A stretch of DNA of 64,000 nucleotides from Umezawaea endophytica (GTDB taxonomy: Bacteria; Actinomycetota; Actinomycetes; Mycobacteriales; Pseudonocardiaceae), in the NCBI RefSeq assembly GCF_025061645.1, contig NZ_JANYMP010000009.1, positions 60,793 to 124,792 of the forward strand. The letters run 5' to 3'. Positions 18,873 through 26,902 of this stretch are shown in pieces (position 1 is the first letter of the stretch; the number at the start of each line of letters is the position of its first letter). The notes below the pieces were generated by a model. The model did not search any database. It was not told where the DNA came from and saw nothing but the letters and a program-made list of their open reading frames with translations. The translations under genes and the position numbers were made by a program.

Positions 18873-19654
18873 GCGGGGCGCCTGCCCTGGACGGTGTAGA
18901 AGACGCAGGACGTGGCGCGGAAAGCGGGGTGCGTCATCGCGGCGCGGGCGGTTCGGAGGCCGGTGTCGGTCAGGCCCGCGGCGAGGAGCTTGTCGCGCAG
19001 ATGGTGGGTGTGGTGGGCCAGCAGGCGCAGGCCGGGGGAGTCGGCGTTCCACTGCCGCACCACCGGAACCGGGTCCACGTCCACCAGGCCCGCGGCGACC
19101 ATCGACGCGGCGGCGCGGCGGCCCCAGCGGCGGTCCGCGCCCGCCGCGTCGAACATGCGCTCCTTGGCGGCCAGGAACTCCTTGTAGGCGGTGGCGTGTT
19201 CGGGATGAGCGGCCAGCAGCACCGGTCCGTAGTCGAGGTCGAACTCGTCCAGTTGCAGGACGCCGCCGGGTTTGAGGGAGCGGACGAGCTTGCGCAGCAC
19301 CTGTTCGCGCTCGGGCAGGTGCAGCAGCACGAGGCGGGCGTGGACGAGGTCGAACTCGGCCGCGGGCAGCGGGTCGTGGACGACGTCGTGCCGCAGCACC
19401 GTCAAACCCTCGGCGGGCGGGATGTGCTCGGGCTTGATGTCGGTGGCCAGCACCGACGCGCCGCGGTCGGCGAGCCAGCGGGCCACGCTGCCGCCGCCCG
19501 CGCCGACCTCCAGGCACCGCCACCCCGCGCCGACGCCGGTGCTCTCCAGGCGGGCGAGCGTGATCGGGTCGTACGCGGCGGCCAGGCAGCGGTGCTGCTC
19601 GGTGGCGTGCAGGCTCTGGTTGTCGAAGACGTAGCCCTCGCGGGTCGTGGTCAT
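18869..19654 (-). CDS. Class I SAM-dependent methyltransferase
   Basis: Protein of 261 residues with a Rossmann-like fold. Motif I is CLEVGAGGGSVARWLADRG, motif II is VLATDIKPEH, motif III is FDLVHARLVLLHL and the post-III element is LKPGGVLQLDEFD. The N-terminus YVFDNQSLHATEQHRCLAAA and the long C-terminal part (about 150-261, with WGRRAAASMVAAGLVDVD) match small-molecule methyltransferases of antibiotic clusters. ATG overlaps the preceding stop. The acceptor atom cannot be told from sequence. Confidence 0.88.
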   Translation of the reverse strand: MTTTREGYVFDNQSLHATEQHRCLAAAYDPITLARLESTGVGAGWRCLEVGAGGGSVARWLADRGASVLATDIKPEHIPPAEGLTVLRHDVVHDPLPAAEFDLVHARLVLLHLPEREQVLRKLVRSLKPGGVLQLDEFDLDYGPVLLAAHPEHATAYKEFLAAKERMFDAAGADRRWGRRAAASMVAAGLVDVDPVPVVRQWNADSPGLRLLAHHTHHLRDKLLAAGLTDTGLRTARAAMTHPAFRATSCVFYTVQGRRPA

Positions 19655-21198
19655 GTCCACCGTCCGGTTCCGTGGGTGTCGGCGTGGCCGATGAGGCGGG
19701 TGAGCAGTTCGAGGCGGCGCACCTTGCCGGTGCCGGTGCGCGGGAGTTCGTCCCAGGTCGTCACGTGCGGGGGTGCCAGCACGGGCAGGTCGGTGATGGC
19801 GGACCGCCAACGCAGCGGGTCGAGGTGCCCGTCGGCGGTGACGACGACCGGGAGCGGCGGGCTGCCGGGAGCCCCGAGGACGATGCACTCCAGCACCTCG
19901 GGCAGCCGGTTCTCGATCACGTCCTCCGTCTTCAGGCAGCTCAGGCCTGGCACGGTGTCGACCTCGCGGTCGAGCAGCAGCACGGTCCCGCCGCGGGTGA
20001 GGACCCCGAGGTCCCCGGTGTTCCACCAGCCGCCGGTTTCCTTGTCGTGCCAACGGTCCTGCTCGCCCACGTACGCGGTGCAACGGGCTCCGGTCCTGGC
20101 CAGCACGAGCCCCGGCCGTCCGCGCGGCACGGGCTGGAACGTCACGGGGTCCACGACCTGGAGCCTCGTCCTGCCCGGCAGTGGGCGGCCGAGGTCGCGG
20201 GCGTGGTTGGCGCGGTCGACGGCGGCGCGGGTGAGGAAGCGGAACGTCAGCGGCCCGGTCTCGGTCTGCCCCCACCCCTGCATCCACAGTGGACGGCGGC
20301 GGCGCGACGCATGGAGCAGGGCGCGCACCACGGGCGGGTGCACGGCGTCGTACGTGCTGACGAACAGGCGAACGTTGCGGAAGGGGTTGTCCGCCTGGTG
20401 CGCCAAGGGGCGCCACCGCACGTAGGCGGAGGGCAGGGCCTCGACGGTGGTCGGCGGGTGGGCGGTGAGCACCTCTCCCGCCGAGGCGGGGTCCGACAGC
20501 AGCACGATCTTGCGGGGTGCGAGGCAGAACACGCTGCCGGTCCAGCAGAAGGTGCGGCCGTGCGAGTAGGAGGAGGCGTTGGCGACGACGTCGTCACGGC
20601 GGGTGCCCACGACCGGGATGCGCAGCGCCTCGAACCGGGCGAGCCGGTTGACGATGGTGCTCGTGGTGTGGACGACCAGTTTGGGGGTGCCCGTGGTGCC
20701 GGAGGTGTGGTTGACGACCAGCGGGTCGTCGTCGTGCCTGCGCCGGGGTGCGGGGGCACGGGTGCCGCGCACGTCGTCGAGCGTCAGTTCACCCTCGCCG
20801 GGCACGTCGAGGGACAGCACGCGGCGGGCGTGGTGCGCCGGAACGGGTCGGTCGGTGACGAGGACCGCGGGCTCCAATCGCTTGAGCAGCGTCTCCAGCG
20901 CGTCGTCGGACAGGTGGCCCGACAGCAGCGCGGGCACGGCGCCGAGCCGGATCGCCGCGCACGCCAGCAGGTCGTAGTCGTAGTGGTTGCGCTTGACCAC
21001 CGCGACCCGCTCCCCTGGGCAGGCCCCGGCGGCGTGCAGCCAGCCCGCGGCCTCCTCCACGAGGTCGGCGAGTTGCGGCACGGTGAACCGGGTACCGCGG
21101 TCGGGCGCTATGTCGAAGGGCCGGTCGAGCACGACGGTGGTGTGGGTGCGGCGGGCGGCGACCTCGTGGAACAGGGTGCCCATGTCGTGCGGCCTCAT
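19651..21198 (-). CDS. AMP-binding acyl-CoA synthetase-like enzyme
   Basis: Second ANL-superfamily enzyme, 515 residues. The A3 P-loop is canonical (VVNHTSGTTGTPKLVVHT). WGQTETGPL is A5, GGWWNTGDLGVL is A7 and LLDREVDTVPG is an atypical A8 hinge. LPRTGTGKVRRLELL is A10 with the catalytic Lys. It differs strongly from the ligase at the operon end, so two different acids are probably activated. The ATG overlaps the preceding TGA and follows a strong AGGAGG site that lies inside the upstream gene. No carrier protein is visible in the cluster, so CoA, an amine or a carrier elsewhere must accept the acyl group. Confidence 0.87.
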   Translation of the reverse strand: MRPHDMGTLFHEVAARRTHTTVVLDRPFDIAPDRGTRFTVPQLADLVEEAAGWLHAAGACPGERVAVVKRNHYDYDLLACAAIRLGAVPALLSGHLSDDALETLLKRLEPAVLVTDRPVPAHHARRVLSLDVPGEGELTLDDVRGTRAPAPRRRHDDDPLVVNHTSGTTGTPKLVVHTTSTIVNRLARFEALRIPVVGTRRDDVVANASSYSHGRTFCWTGSVFCLAPRKIVLLSDPASAGEVLTAHPPTTVEALPSAYVRWRPLAHQADNPFRNVRLFVSTYDAVHPPVVRALLHASRRRRPLWMQGWGQTETGPLTFRFLTRAAVDRANHARDLGRPLPGRTRLQVVDPVTFQPVPRGRPGLVLARTGARCTAYVGEQDRWHDKETGGWWNTGDLGVLTRGGTVLLLDREVDTVPGLSCLKTEDVIENRLPEVLECIVLGAPGSPPLPVVVTADGHLDPLRWRSAITDLPVLAPPHVTTWDELPRTGTGKVRRLELLTRLIGHADTHGTGRWT

Positions 21199-22496
21199 GC
21201 GTGTTCCCTCCTGGCGGGGGTGGTGGCGAGCAGGCGGGCGGCGGCCTGCTGCCCGGAGCGCACGGCCGCCTCGCCGCACGGCACGAGCCCGGTCCAGTCC
21301 CCGGCGTACTCGACCGCGCCGACGGGCCGGGTGGCGAAGGCGGCGCGCAGGGCCAGCGCGCGCGGGGTGGCCTCGGGCAGGCCGTGGCGGAACCGGGTGA
21401 CCAGTGCGCCGGTCGTGGTCGCGCGCAGGCCGGGGAAGAACCGCTGGGCCGCGCCGGACAGGACGTCGACGACCTCGTCGTCGGTGGCGTCTAGCAGGTC
21501 GGGCGCGACGGCGGGGTTGGCCATCACGGTGACCAGGCCCCGTCCGGTGGGCGCCCGTCCTGGGTGCTTGACGTGGTCGAGGATCAGCGTGGACACCACC
21601 CGGTCCTCCGCGGCGGGGACGACGATCGCGTAGCTGCGCGACGTCGGGCGGGTGGACAGCATGAGGTGGGCCTTGACCACGGGGGTGAACGTGGAGGCGG
21701 CGAGGAACTCCGCGTCGTGGGCGGGAGCGTTGAGGTGCAGGGCGCGGGCGACCGGCGCGGGCACGGCGAGCACCACCCTCCGCGCGCGGATCTCGCCGCC
21801 ACCGCAGAGCACGCGGACCGAATCGGGCTCGGACACCACGCCGTCGACGCGGACGCCGGTGGTGACGTCCAGGGACGCGGCCAAGACGCGCGCCAGGGTG
21901 TCCATGCCGTCGCGGTAGGTGCGCCAGGTGCTTGCCGGACCGACGGCCGCGAGCAGTGCGAGCAGCGGCGCCGCGGCCGACCGTTCGGGTCGCCAGCCGA
22001 AGAACCCGGACACGACCGGCTGGCAGAGGTAGTCCAGCACGTCGGGGTGGAAGGCCCCGGCGAACTCGGCGACCGTGCCGAGTGCGGCGCGTTCCGGGTG
22101 GTCGAAGTCCGGGCGCACGCGCGACACCCGCAGCAGGTCCAGTCGGGCGCGCGGTCCCAGGCCCGCCCCGGTGAGCAGCCCGAGTGGGTGGGCGAGGCCC
22201 GGTCGTGCCCGGCCGCCGCGCCACACGGCGAGGTGGCGGCCGATGCGGGGCACGGCGGACCGGTCCACGCCCAGGTGCCCGAGCAGGCCCCACGTGGCGG
22301 GGTAGCCGCGTTCGGGCACCTGCTCGGCCCCGGTGTCGACGAGGAAACCCTTGGTGCGCAACGTCCTCATCCGGCCGCCCACGGCGTCGGCCACCTCCAG
22401 CACGCGCACCGAACGTCCGGCGAGCCGCAGTGCGTGCGCGGCGGCCAGTCCGGCGACGCCGGCACCGACGACGACGTCCTCCTCTTCGGCGTTCAC
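21195..22496 (-). CDS. FAD-dependent amine-oxidase / protoporphyrinogen-oxidase-like enzyme
   Basis: Flavoprotein of 433 residues. The dinucleotide-binding motif is VVVGAGVAGLAAAHALRLAG near the N-terminus, followed by VLEVADAVGGRMRT, the GG doublet of the amine-oxidase/PPOX/phytoene-desaturase family. RRVVLAVPAPVARAL lies mid-protein. The C-terminal FAD loop is VEYAGDWTGLVPCGEAAVRSGQQAA. It begins at a GTG in a GTGA overlap with the UbiA gene. Possible roles are oxidation of an amine or desaturation of a prenyl-derived or cyclic intermediate; the sequence does not decide. Confidence 0.85.
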   Translation of the reverse strand: MNAEEEDVVVGAGVAGLAAAHALRLAGRSVRVLEVADAVGGRMRTLRTKGFLVDTGAEQVPERGYPATWGLLGHLGVDRSAVPRIGRHLAVWRGGRARPGLAHPLGLLTGAGLGPRARLDLLRVSRVRPDFDHPERAALGTVAEFAGAFHPDVLDYLCQPVVSGFFGWRPERSAAAPLLALLAAVGPASTWRTYRDGMDTLARVLAASLDVTTGVRVDGVVSEPDSVRVLCGGGEIRARRVVLAVPAPVARALHLNAPAHDAEFLAASTFTPVVKAHLMLSTRPTSRSYAIVVPAAEDRVVSTLILDHVKHPGRAPTGRGLVTVMANPAVAPDLLDATDDEVVDVLSGAAQRFFPGLRATTTGALVTRFRHGLPEATPRALALRAAFATRPVGAVEYAGDWTGLVPCGEAAVRSGQQAAARLLATTPARREHA

Positions 22497-23410
22497 AGCA
22501 GGTTCACCACGACCAGCGCCACCACGGTGACGCGGTGGACGCGGATGCCCAGGAGGCGGGCGCGCAGGATGTCGCCCTTGCCGAAGGCGACGCGCACTTG
22601 GCGGACGCGCAGCAAAAGCGTCGGCAGCAGGGCTATCGGGAACCACCACACCGTGCCCAGCAGCGGTCCGCCGACGATCAGCACCGCCTCCACGGCCGTG
22701 AGCGCGAGGATGAAGAGCATGTTGCCGCGCGGTGTGGCGAGCGCGGCGACGGTGAGCCTGCCCACCTCGCGGTCGCCCTTGACGTCGTTGGTGTTGGAGT
22801 AGACGCCGAACAGCAGCGGCCCGAGGCCGAAGACCAGCGCCTGCACGACGACGTTGCCGTCGATCGAGCCCGTGGCCAGTCCGTAGGGTGCCAGCACGAG
22901 CGCCCAGCCCAGTGCGGCGAGGAAGAACTCCTGGAACCCGCGGTAGCTGAGCTTGACGCCCCACGAGTACTGCACGGCGAAGAAGTAGGTCACGCCGATC
23001 ACCGCGACGGTCCACAGTGGAGCGTGTGGCGCGGTGGCGATGGCCGCGATCCACAGCAGGGCGCCGATGAGCCCGGTGATCCACGCGAACCGCAGCACCT
23101 GGGCCTCGGTCAGCGTCCCGGCGACGAGCGGTTTGCGGTAGCGGCGCCGGTTCGGGTCGTCGGGGGCGTAGTTGGCGATGTCGCTGCCGTCGCGGAAGCC
23201 GGTGAGGTCGTCCAGCGCCACCATGGCGGCGATGACGAACACCTCGCCGAGCAGGAACAGACCCGTGGTGGCGAGGACACCGCCGTCGAGGCGCAGCGCG
23301 GTGGGCAGCAGCGTCCAGACGACCAGGACGCCGAAGTAGTAGTCGACGATGTCGAGCTTGGCCAGCCGGACGTAGGCGCGGCGGGTGGCGACGGACGTGG
23401 TGCGCTGCAT
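22493..23410 (-). CDS. UbiA superfamily prenyl/polyprenyl transferase
   Basis: Integral membrane protein of 305 residues with about 8-9 helices. The first Asp-rich motif is ALDDLTGFRDGSD (D67, D68, D74, D77) and the second is YSNTNDVKGDREVG (D209, D213). These bind Mg-diphosphate in all UbiA enzymes. Members prenylate aromatics (quinones) or join phosphoribose-diphosphate to decaprenyl phosphate (mycobacterial DPPR synthase). No polyprenyl synthase is nearby, so the lipid donor would come from primary metabolism. With sugar-type dehydrogenases and aminotransferases in the cluster, both a prenyl transfer and a polyprenyl-phosphate sugar step are open. The gap to the DegT gene upstream is 12 bases. 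Confidence 0.88.
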   Translation of the reverse strand: MQRTTSVATRRAYVRLAKLDIVDYYFGVLVVWTLLPTALRLDGGVLATTGLFLLGEVFVIAAMVALDDLTGFRDGSDIANYAPDDPNRRRYRKPLVAGTLTEAQVLRFAWITGLIGALLWIAAIATAPHAPLWTVAVIGVTYFFAVQYSWGVKLSYRGFQEFFLAALGWALVLAPYGLATGSIDGNVVVQALVFGLGPLLFGVYSNTNDVKGDREVGRLTVAALATPRGNMLFILALTAVEAVLIVGGPLLGTVWWFPIALLPTLLLRVRQVRVAFGKGDILRARLLGIRVHRVTVVALVVVNLL

Positions 23411-23422
23411 GGCGTCTCCGTG

Positions 23423-24526
23423 TCAGGTCCGGGCGAACAGGCACACCTCGTCGGCGATGTGCTCGACTTGGGCGTCGGTCAGGTGGGGGTGGATCGGGAT
23501 GGCGAGCTGCCGCGCGCAGGCGCGTTCGGCGGCGGGCCAGTCGCGCCCGGTGGTGCGGAACGCCGCCTGGTGCGGCAGGGGCGCGGGGTAGTACACGTGG
23601 GAGCCGACGCCGCGGGACTCGAGGTGCTCGCGCAGCGCGTCACGGCGTTCGGCGAGCAGGGAGTACACGTAGAAGCAGCGCCCGTCACGGCCGGGTGGCG
23701 GCGGCACGACGCCGGGCAGGTCGGTGAAGCACTCGGTGTAGTACTCGCCGATGCGGGCCCGCCGTTCCAGGCGCGCGGGCAACCCCGGCAGGCGGCGGAG
23801 CTGGAACGCCGCCATGACCTCGTCGAAGCGGCTGTTCACGCCGACCCGGTGGTGCAGGAACCGGGTGCGGCCGTCCTGGCCGTGGTTGCGCAGCATCCGC
23901 ACGACCCGCCCCAGCTCCGGGTCGTTCGTCACGACCATGCCGCCCTCGCCGGGCATCCCGAACGTCTTGACCTGGACGAACGAGTAGACACCCGCGTCGC
24001 CCCAGGTGCCCGCGGCCCGACCGCCGAGCACACCGCCCTGTGCGACGGCGGAGTCCTCCAGCAGCCGCGCGCCGACGTCGGCGGTGATGGCGCGCAGCGC
24101 GGGCATGTCGGCCATCACGGAGAACATGTGCGCGGGCAGGACGACCTTGGTGCGTTCGGTGACGGACTTCTCCACCTCGACCGGGTCGACGACCATCGTC
24201 CACGGGTCGACGTCGGCGAACACCGGTGTGGCGCCGAGCAGCGCGGGCGCGGCCGCGAGCGGCGCGCAGCCGTAGGCGGGGACGACGACCTCGTCGCCGG
24301 GGCCCACGCCCATGGCGCGCAGCACGAGCGTCAACGCCGAGGTGCCGCTGGAGCAGGCGATGGCGTCGACCGCGCCGACGGAGTCGCGGACGGCGGTTTC
24401 GAAGCGTTCGGTGCGGTGCCCGAGGATGAACCGCTGCTCGGGGTCGAGCGCCACCTCCCGGACCACGTCCAGCAGCGTCTCGCGGTCGTCCTCGAACAGG
24501 TCCGGTGGGAAGAACGGGATGGTCAC
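23423..24526 (-). CDS. DegT/DnrJ/EryC1 (SMAT) sugar aminotransferase, first of two
   Basis: PLP enzyme of 367 residues that in this family transaminates keto-sugars or keto-cyclitols. CSSGTSALTLVLRAMG binds PLP phosphate, LLEDSAVAQGG contains the Asp for the pyridine nitrogen (about D158), and YSFVQVKTFGMPGEGG has the Schiff-base Lys (about K187). The C-terminal CFYVYSLLAERRDALREHLE and SHVYYPAPLPHQ are typical VioA/StsC-like segments. The GTG start lies in a GTGA overlap after GGAGG. It is a distant paralogue of the next aminotransferase, suggesting two amination steps or a heteromer. Confidence 0.92.
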   Translation of the reverse strand: MTIPFFPPDLFEDDRETLLDVVREVALDPEQRFILGHRTERFETAVRDSVGAVDAIACSSGTSALTLVLRAMGVGPGDEVVVPAYGCAPLAAAPALLGATPVFADVDPWTMVVDPVEVEKSVTERTKVVLPAHMFSVMADMPALRAITADVGARLLEDSAVAQGGVLGGRAAGTWGDAGVYSFVQVKTFGMPGEGGMVVTNDPELGRVVRMLRNHGQDGRTRFLHHRVGVNSRFDEVMAAFQLRRLPGLPARLERRARIGEYYTECFTDLPGVVPPPPGRDGRCFYVYSLLAERRDALREHLESRGVGSHVYYPAPLPHQAAFRTTGRDWPAAERACARQLAIPIHPHLTDAQVEHIADEVCLFART

Positions 24527-25680
24527 GCCGCCTCCGCGAACCGGTAGAAGTCGCGGATCCCCTGGCACACCAGTGCGACGTCGGCCTCGCGCAGGTCCGG
24601 GTAGAGCGGCAGCGCGAGCGCGTCCCGGCAGGCGGCCTCGGCGCGGGGGAAGTCACCCGGCCGGTGCCCCAGGTCGGCGAAGCACGGTTGCAGGTGCAGG
24701 GGTGTCGGGTAGTACGTCTCGGTCCCCACGCCGCGCGCCGCCAGGTGCGCGGCCAGTTCGTCCCGCCGGTCGACCTCGATCGCGTACACGTAGAACACGC
24801 CGCGCACGTCGGCGCGGCGCGGCAGCACCGAGGGCAGCTTCCGCACGCCCGGCACGTCGGCGAGCAGCTCGGTGTAGCGGTGGGCGAGGACGGCGCGGCG
24901 CTCGACGTCCGCGTCCAGGCGGTCGAGCTTGGCCAGCAGGACGGCCGCTTGCAGGTCGTCCATCTTGCTGTTGACGCCGACCGCGCCGGTGGTGGTGTTG
25001 ATCGCGGGGAAGTGGGCGGCGGTGGGACCGAACCGCCCGTGGTGGCGCAGGGCGGCGACGGTCTCGGCGACGACCGGGTCGTCGGTGAGGACCGCGCCCG
25101 CGTCGCCCAGCGCGCCGAGGGTCTTGGTGGGGAAGAACGACAGCACCCCGCCCGCGCCGAGCAGCCCCGCGTGCGTGCCGCCGTACCGCATCCCGATCGC
25201 CTCGGCGCTGTCCTCCACCACGGCCAGACCCAGCCCGCGGGCCGTCTCGCCCACCCCGGTCATGTCCGCGGGCTGGCAGAACAGGTGCACCGGCATCACG
25301 AACCGGGTGCGCTCGGTGGCCACGGCCGCGAGCGCGGCCGGGTCGATGCCGTAGCCGTCCGGCTCGATGTCGGCGAACACCGGACGACCGCCCGCGAGCA
25401 CCACGGCGGAGGCGGACGCCACGAACGAGAACGCGGGCACCACCACCTCGTCACCTGGGCGCAGGCCGCACGCGCGCAGCAGGAGCACCAGCGCGTCGGT
25501 GCCGCTGTTCACGCCCACCACGTGCTTCGCGCCGGTGTACGCGGCTAGTGCCTCTTCCAATTCGACGACCTTGTGGCCGTGCGAATACTTGCCCCGGTCC
25601 AGCACGTCGACAATGTGCCGTCTCGTTTCCGGCCACAATTCCGAGAACGTCGACGATTGCGTGAAGAATGGAACGGCCAA
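24523..25680 (-). CDS. DegT/DnrJ/EryC1 (SMAT) sugar aminotransferase, second of two; first gene of operon
   Basis: Protein of 385 residues. VVGVNSGTDALVLLLRACG, VVEDSAEAIG (Asp about 157) and LSFFPTKTLGALGDAGA (PLP Lys about 186) are complete. GKYSHGHKVVELEEALAAYT is the FdtB/DesV-like N-terminal arm. I choose the TTG at 25680 because it follows a near-perfect GGAGGTGG ribosome site and gives the family N-terminus MAVPFFTQS; a longer frame reading upstream would add basic residues not seen in the family. It leads the leftward operon and faces the Gfo/Idh operon across a 196-base control region. Confidence 0.9.
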   Translation of the reverse strand: MAVPFFTQSSTFSELWPETRRHIVDVLDRGKYSHGHKVVELEEALAAYTGAKHVVGVNSGTDALVLLLRACGLRPGDEVVVPAFSFVASASAVVLAGGRPVFADIEPDGYGIDPAALAAVATERTRFVMPVHLFCQPADMTGVGETARGLGLAVVEDSAEAIGMRYGGTHAGLLGAGGVLSFFPTKTLGALGDAGAVLTDDPVVAETVAALRHHGRFGPTAAHFPAINTTTGAVGVNSKMDDLQAAVLLAKLDRLDADVERRAVLAHRYTELLADVPGVRKLPSVLPRRADVRGVFYVYAIEVDRRDELAAHLAARGVGTETYYPTPLHLQPCFADLGHRPGDFPRAEAACRDALALPLYPDLREADVALVCQGIRDFYRFAEAA

Positions 25681-25732
25681 CGCCCACCTCCGCTGTCGGA
25701 ACTTCGAGGCGATCGTAGGTCGGCGGCGCGAA

Positions 25733-25761
25733 CCGATTATCAATCGGAGTGACTTTCACTC
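25733..25761. promoter_or_regulatory. Two abutting perfect 15-bp palindromes in the divergent control region
   Basis: CCGATT-ATC-AATCGG (25733-25747) and GAGTGA-CTT-TCACTC (25747-25761) are both perfect 6-3-6 inverted repeats that share one base. They lie between the two biosynthetic operons and would overlap leftward promoter elements. Different half-sites suggest two regulators or two dimers on one face. The cognate regulator is not identified. Confidence 0.55.
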
Positions 25762-25788
25762 TTCTTGGTCAACTGTGAGCGTGCGCCG

Positions 25789-25818
25789 TTGACAGGCGTC
25801 GGCCGAACCGTGAAACAT
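25789..25818 (+). promoter_or_regulatory. Likely promoter of the rightward operon
   Basis: A perfect TTGACA is followed at 18 bp by AAACAT, a poor -10. The leader to the GTG start would be about 50 bases. The -10 assignment is uncertain. Confidence 0.4.
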
Positions 25819-25876
25819 CGAATTGGTCCGCTTTTGGACGTTGTCGGCTGTGTTCACCAGCGACGGGCGGGGATCA

Positions 25877-26902
25877 GTGGTGCGGACACTCGTGGTGGGG
25901 CTGGGGCGGGCAGGCGCGCAACTGCACCTACCGGTGCTGGGGGGCGCTCGGGCCTCCGCGCCGCACCTGTTCGACGACGAGCCGGTCGTGGGGTGCGACC
26001 CGTGGCGGACGCCGCCCGAACGGCCGGGGTTGCTCGTGCGGACGAGCCTGGAGGCCGCTGCGGCGGAGGTGGACCCCGCGCGGACCGTGGTGCACGTGTG
26101 CACGCCGCCGGGGAGCCGTTCCGAGGTGGTCGCCGCGCTCGCGGGACTGGGTTTCCGGCGGATGGTGGTGGAGAAACCGCTGGCCGTCGACACCGACGAC
26201 CTGGCGCGCGTGATCGGGCTGCGCCGTCGGCACGGCCTGTCGATCGCCGTCGTCGAGCCGTGGCTGACCAGCTCGCTGACCACGCGGCTGGTCGCGCTGG
26301 TGCGGGCCGGGACCCTGGGCGACCCGCGCTCGATCACGCTCGTGCAGGACAAGCCGCGGTTCCGGCGCACGCTGACCACGACGTCGCACCAGACGGCGTT
26401 CGACGTGGAGCTGCCGCACGGCGTGGGCCTGGCGCTGCGCCTGGCGGGCAACGCCCGCGTCACCCACGCGTCCGGTTCCGACCTGGTGATGGGCACGACA
26501 CGGGTGCCACGAATGGGCGGTGCCCGAATGGGTTTGCGGCACACCAACGGCACCCGCACCGAGATCACCTCGGACCTTACTTCCCCGGCGCGGCAGCGGC
26601 GCGTCGAAATGCGGTTCGAGAACGGCACGGCGGTCGGGAACTACGCGATCAGCTCCGACGACCCCTACTCCCAGTTGACCGTGACGGTGGCCGGACAACG
26701 CGAGCACGAGGTGCTGCGCGACGATTCGCTCACCGAATGGATGATCCACGCCTACCGGTTGTTCCAGGGCGGTCGGGATCAGCACGCGAAGAGCTTCTCC
26801 GTCGCCTGCGACGTGGCCCGGTTGCTGTCGGTCGCCAAGAACATCAGCGCCGAACCGATGATCCCGGCGGCCCGCGCGCCGGAGGCCGTCCATGTGGTCT
26901 GA
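25877..26902 (+). CDS. Gfo/Idh/MocA family oxidoreductase, first of two
   Basis: NAD(P)-dependent sugar or cyclitol dehydrogenase of about 341 residues. VVGLGRAGAQLHLPVL is the Rossmann start, VVHVCTPPGSR the second strand, and MVVEKPLAVDTDDL contains the invariant EKP. The beta-sheet domain runs to LLSVAKNISAEP. GTG at 25877 follows GGGG; the next GTG is one codon later. In aminosugar and aminocyclitol pathways such enzymes make the ketone that a DegT enzyme aminates, and two DegT genes lie just across the promoter region. It overlaps the next gene by 11 bases. Confidence 0.88.
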   Translation: MVRTLVVGLGRAGAQLHLPVLGGARASAPHLFDDEPVVGCDPWRTPPERPGLLVRTSLEAAAAEVDPARTVVHVCTPPGSRSEVVAALAGLGFRRMVVEKPLAVDTDDLARVIGLRRRHGLSIAVVEPWLTSSLTTRLVALVRAGTLGDPRSITLVQDKPRFRRTLTTTSHQTAFDVELPHGVGLALRLAGNARVTHASGSDLVMGTTRVPRMGGARMGLRHTNGTRTEITSDLTSPARQRRVEMRFENGTAVGNYAISSDDPYSQLTVTVAGQREHEVLRDDSLTEWMIHAYRLFQGGRDQHAKSFSVACDVARLLSVAKNISAEPMIPAARAPEAVHVV

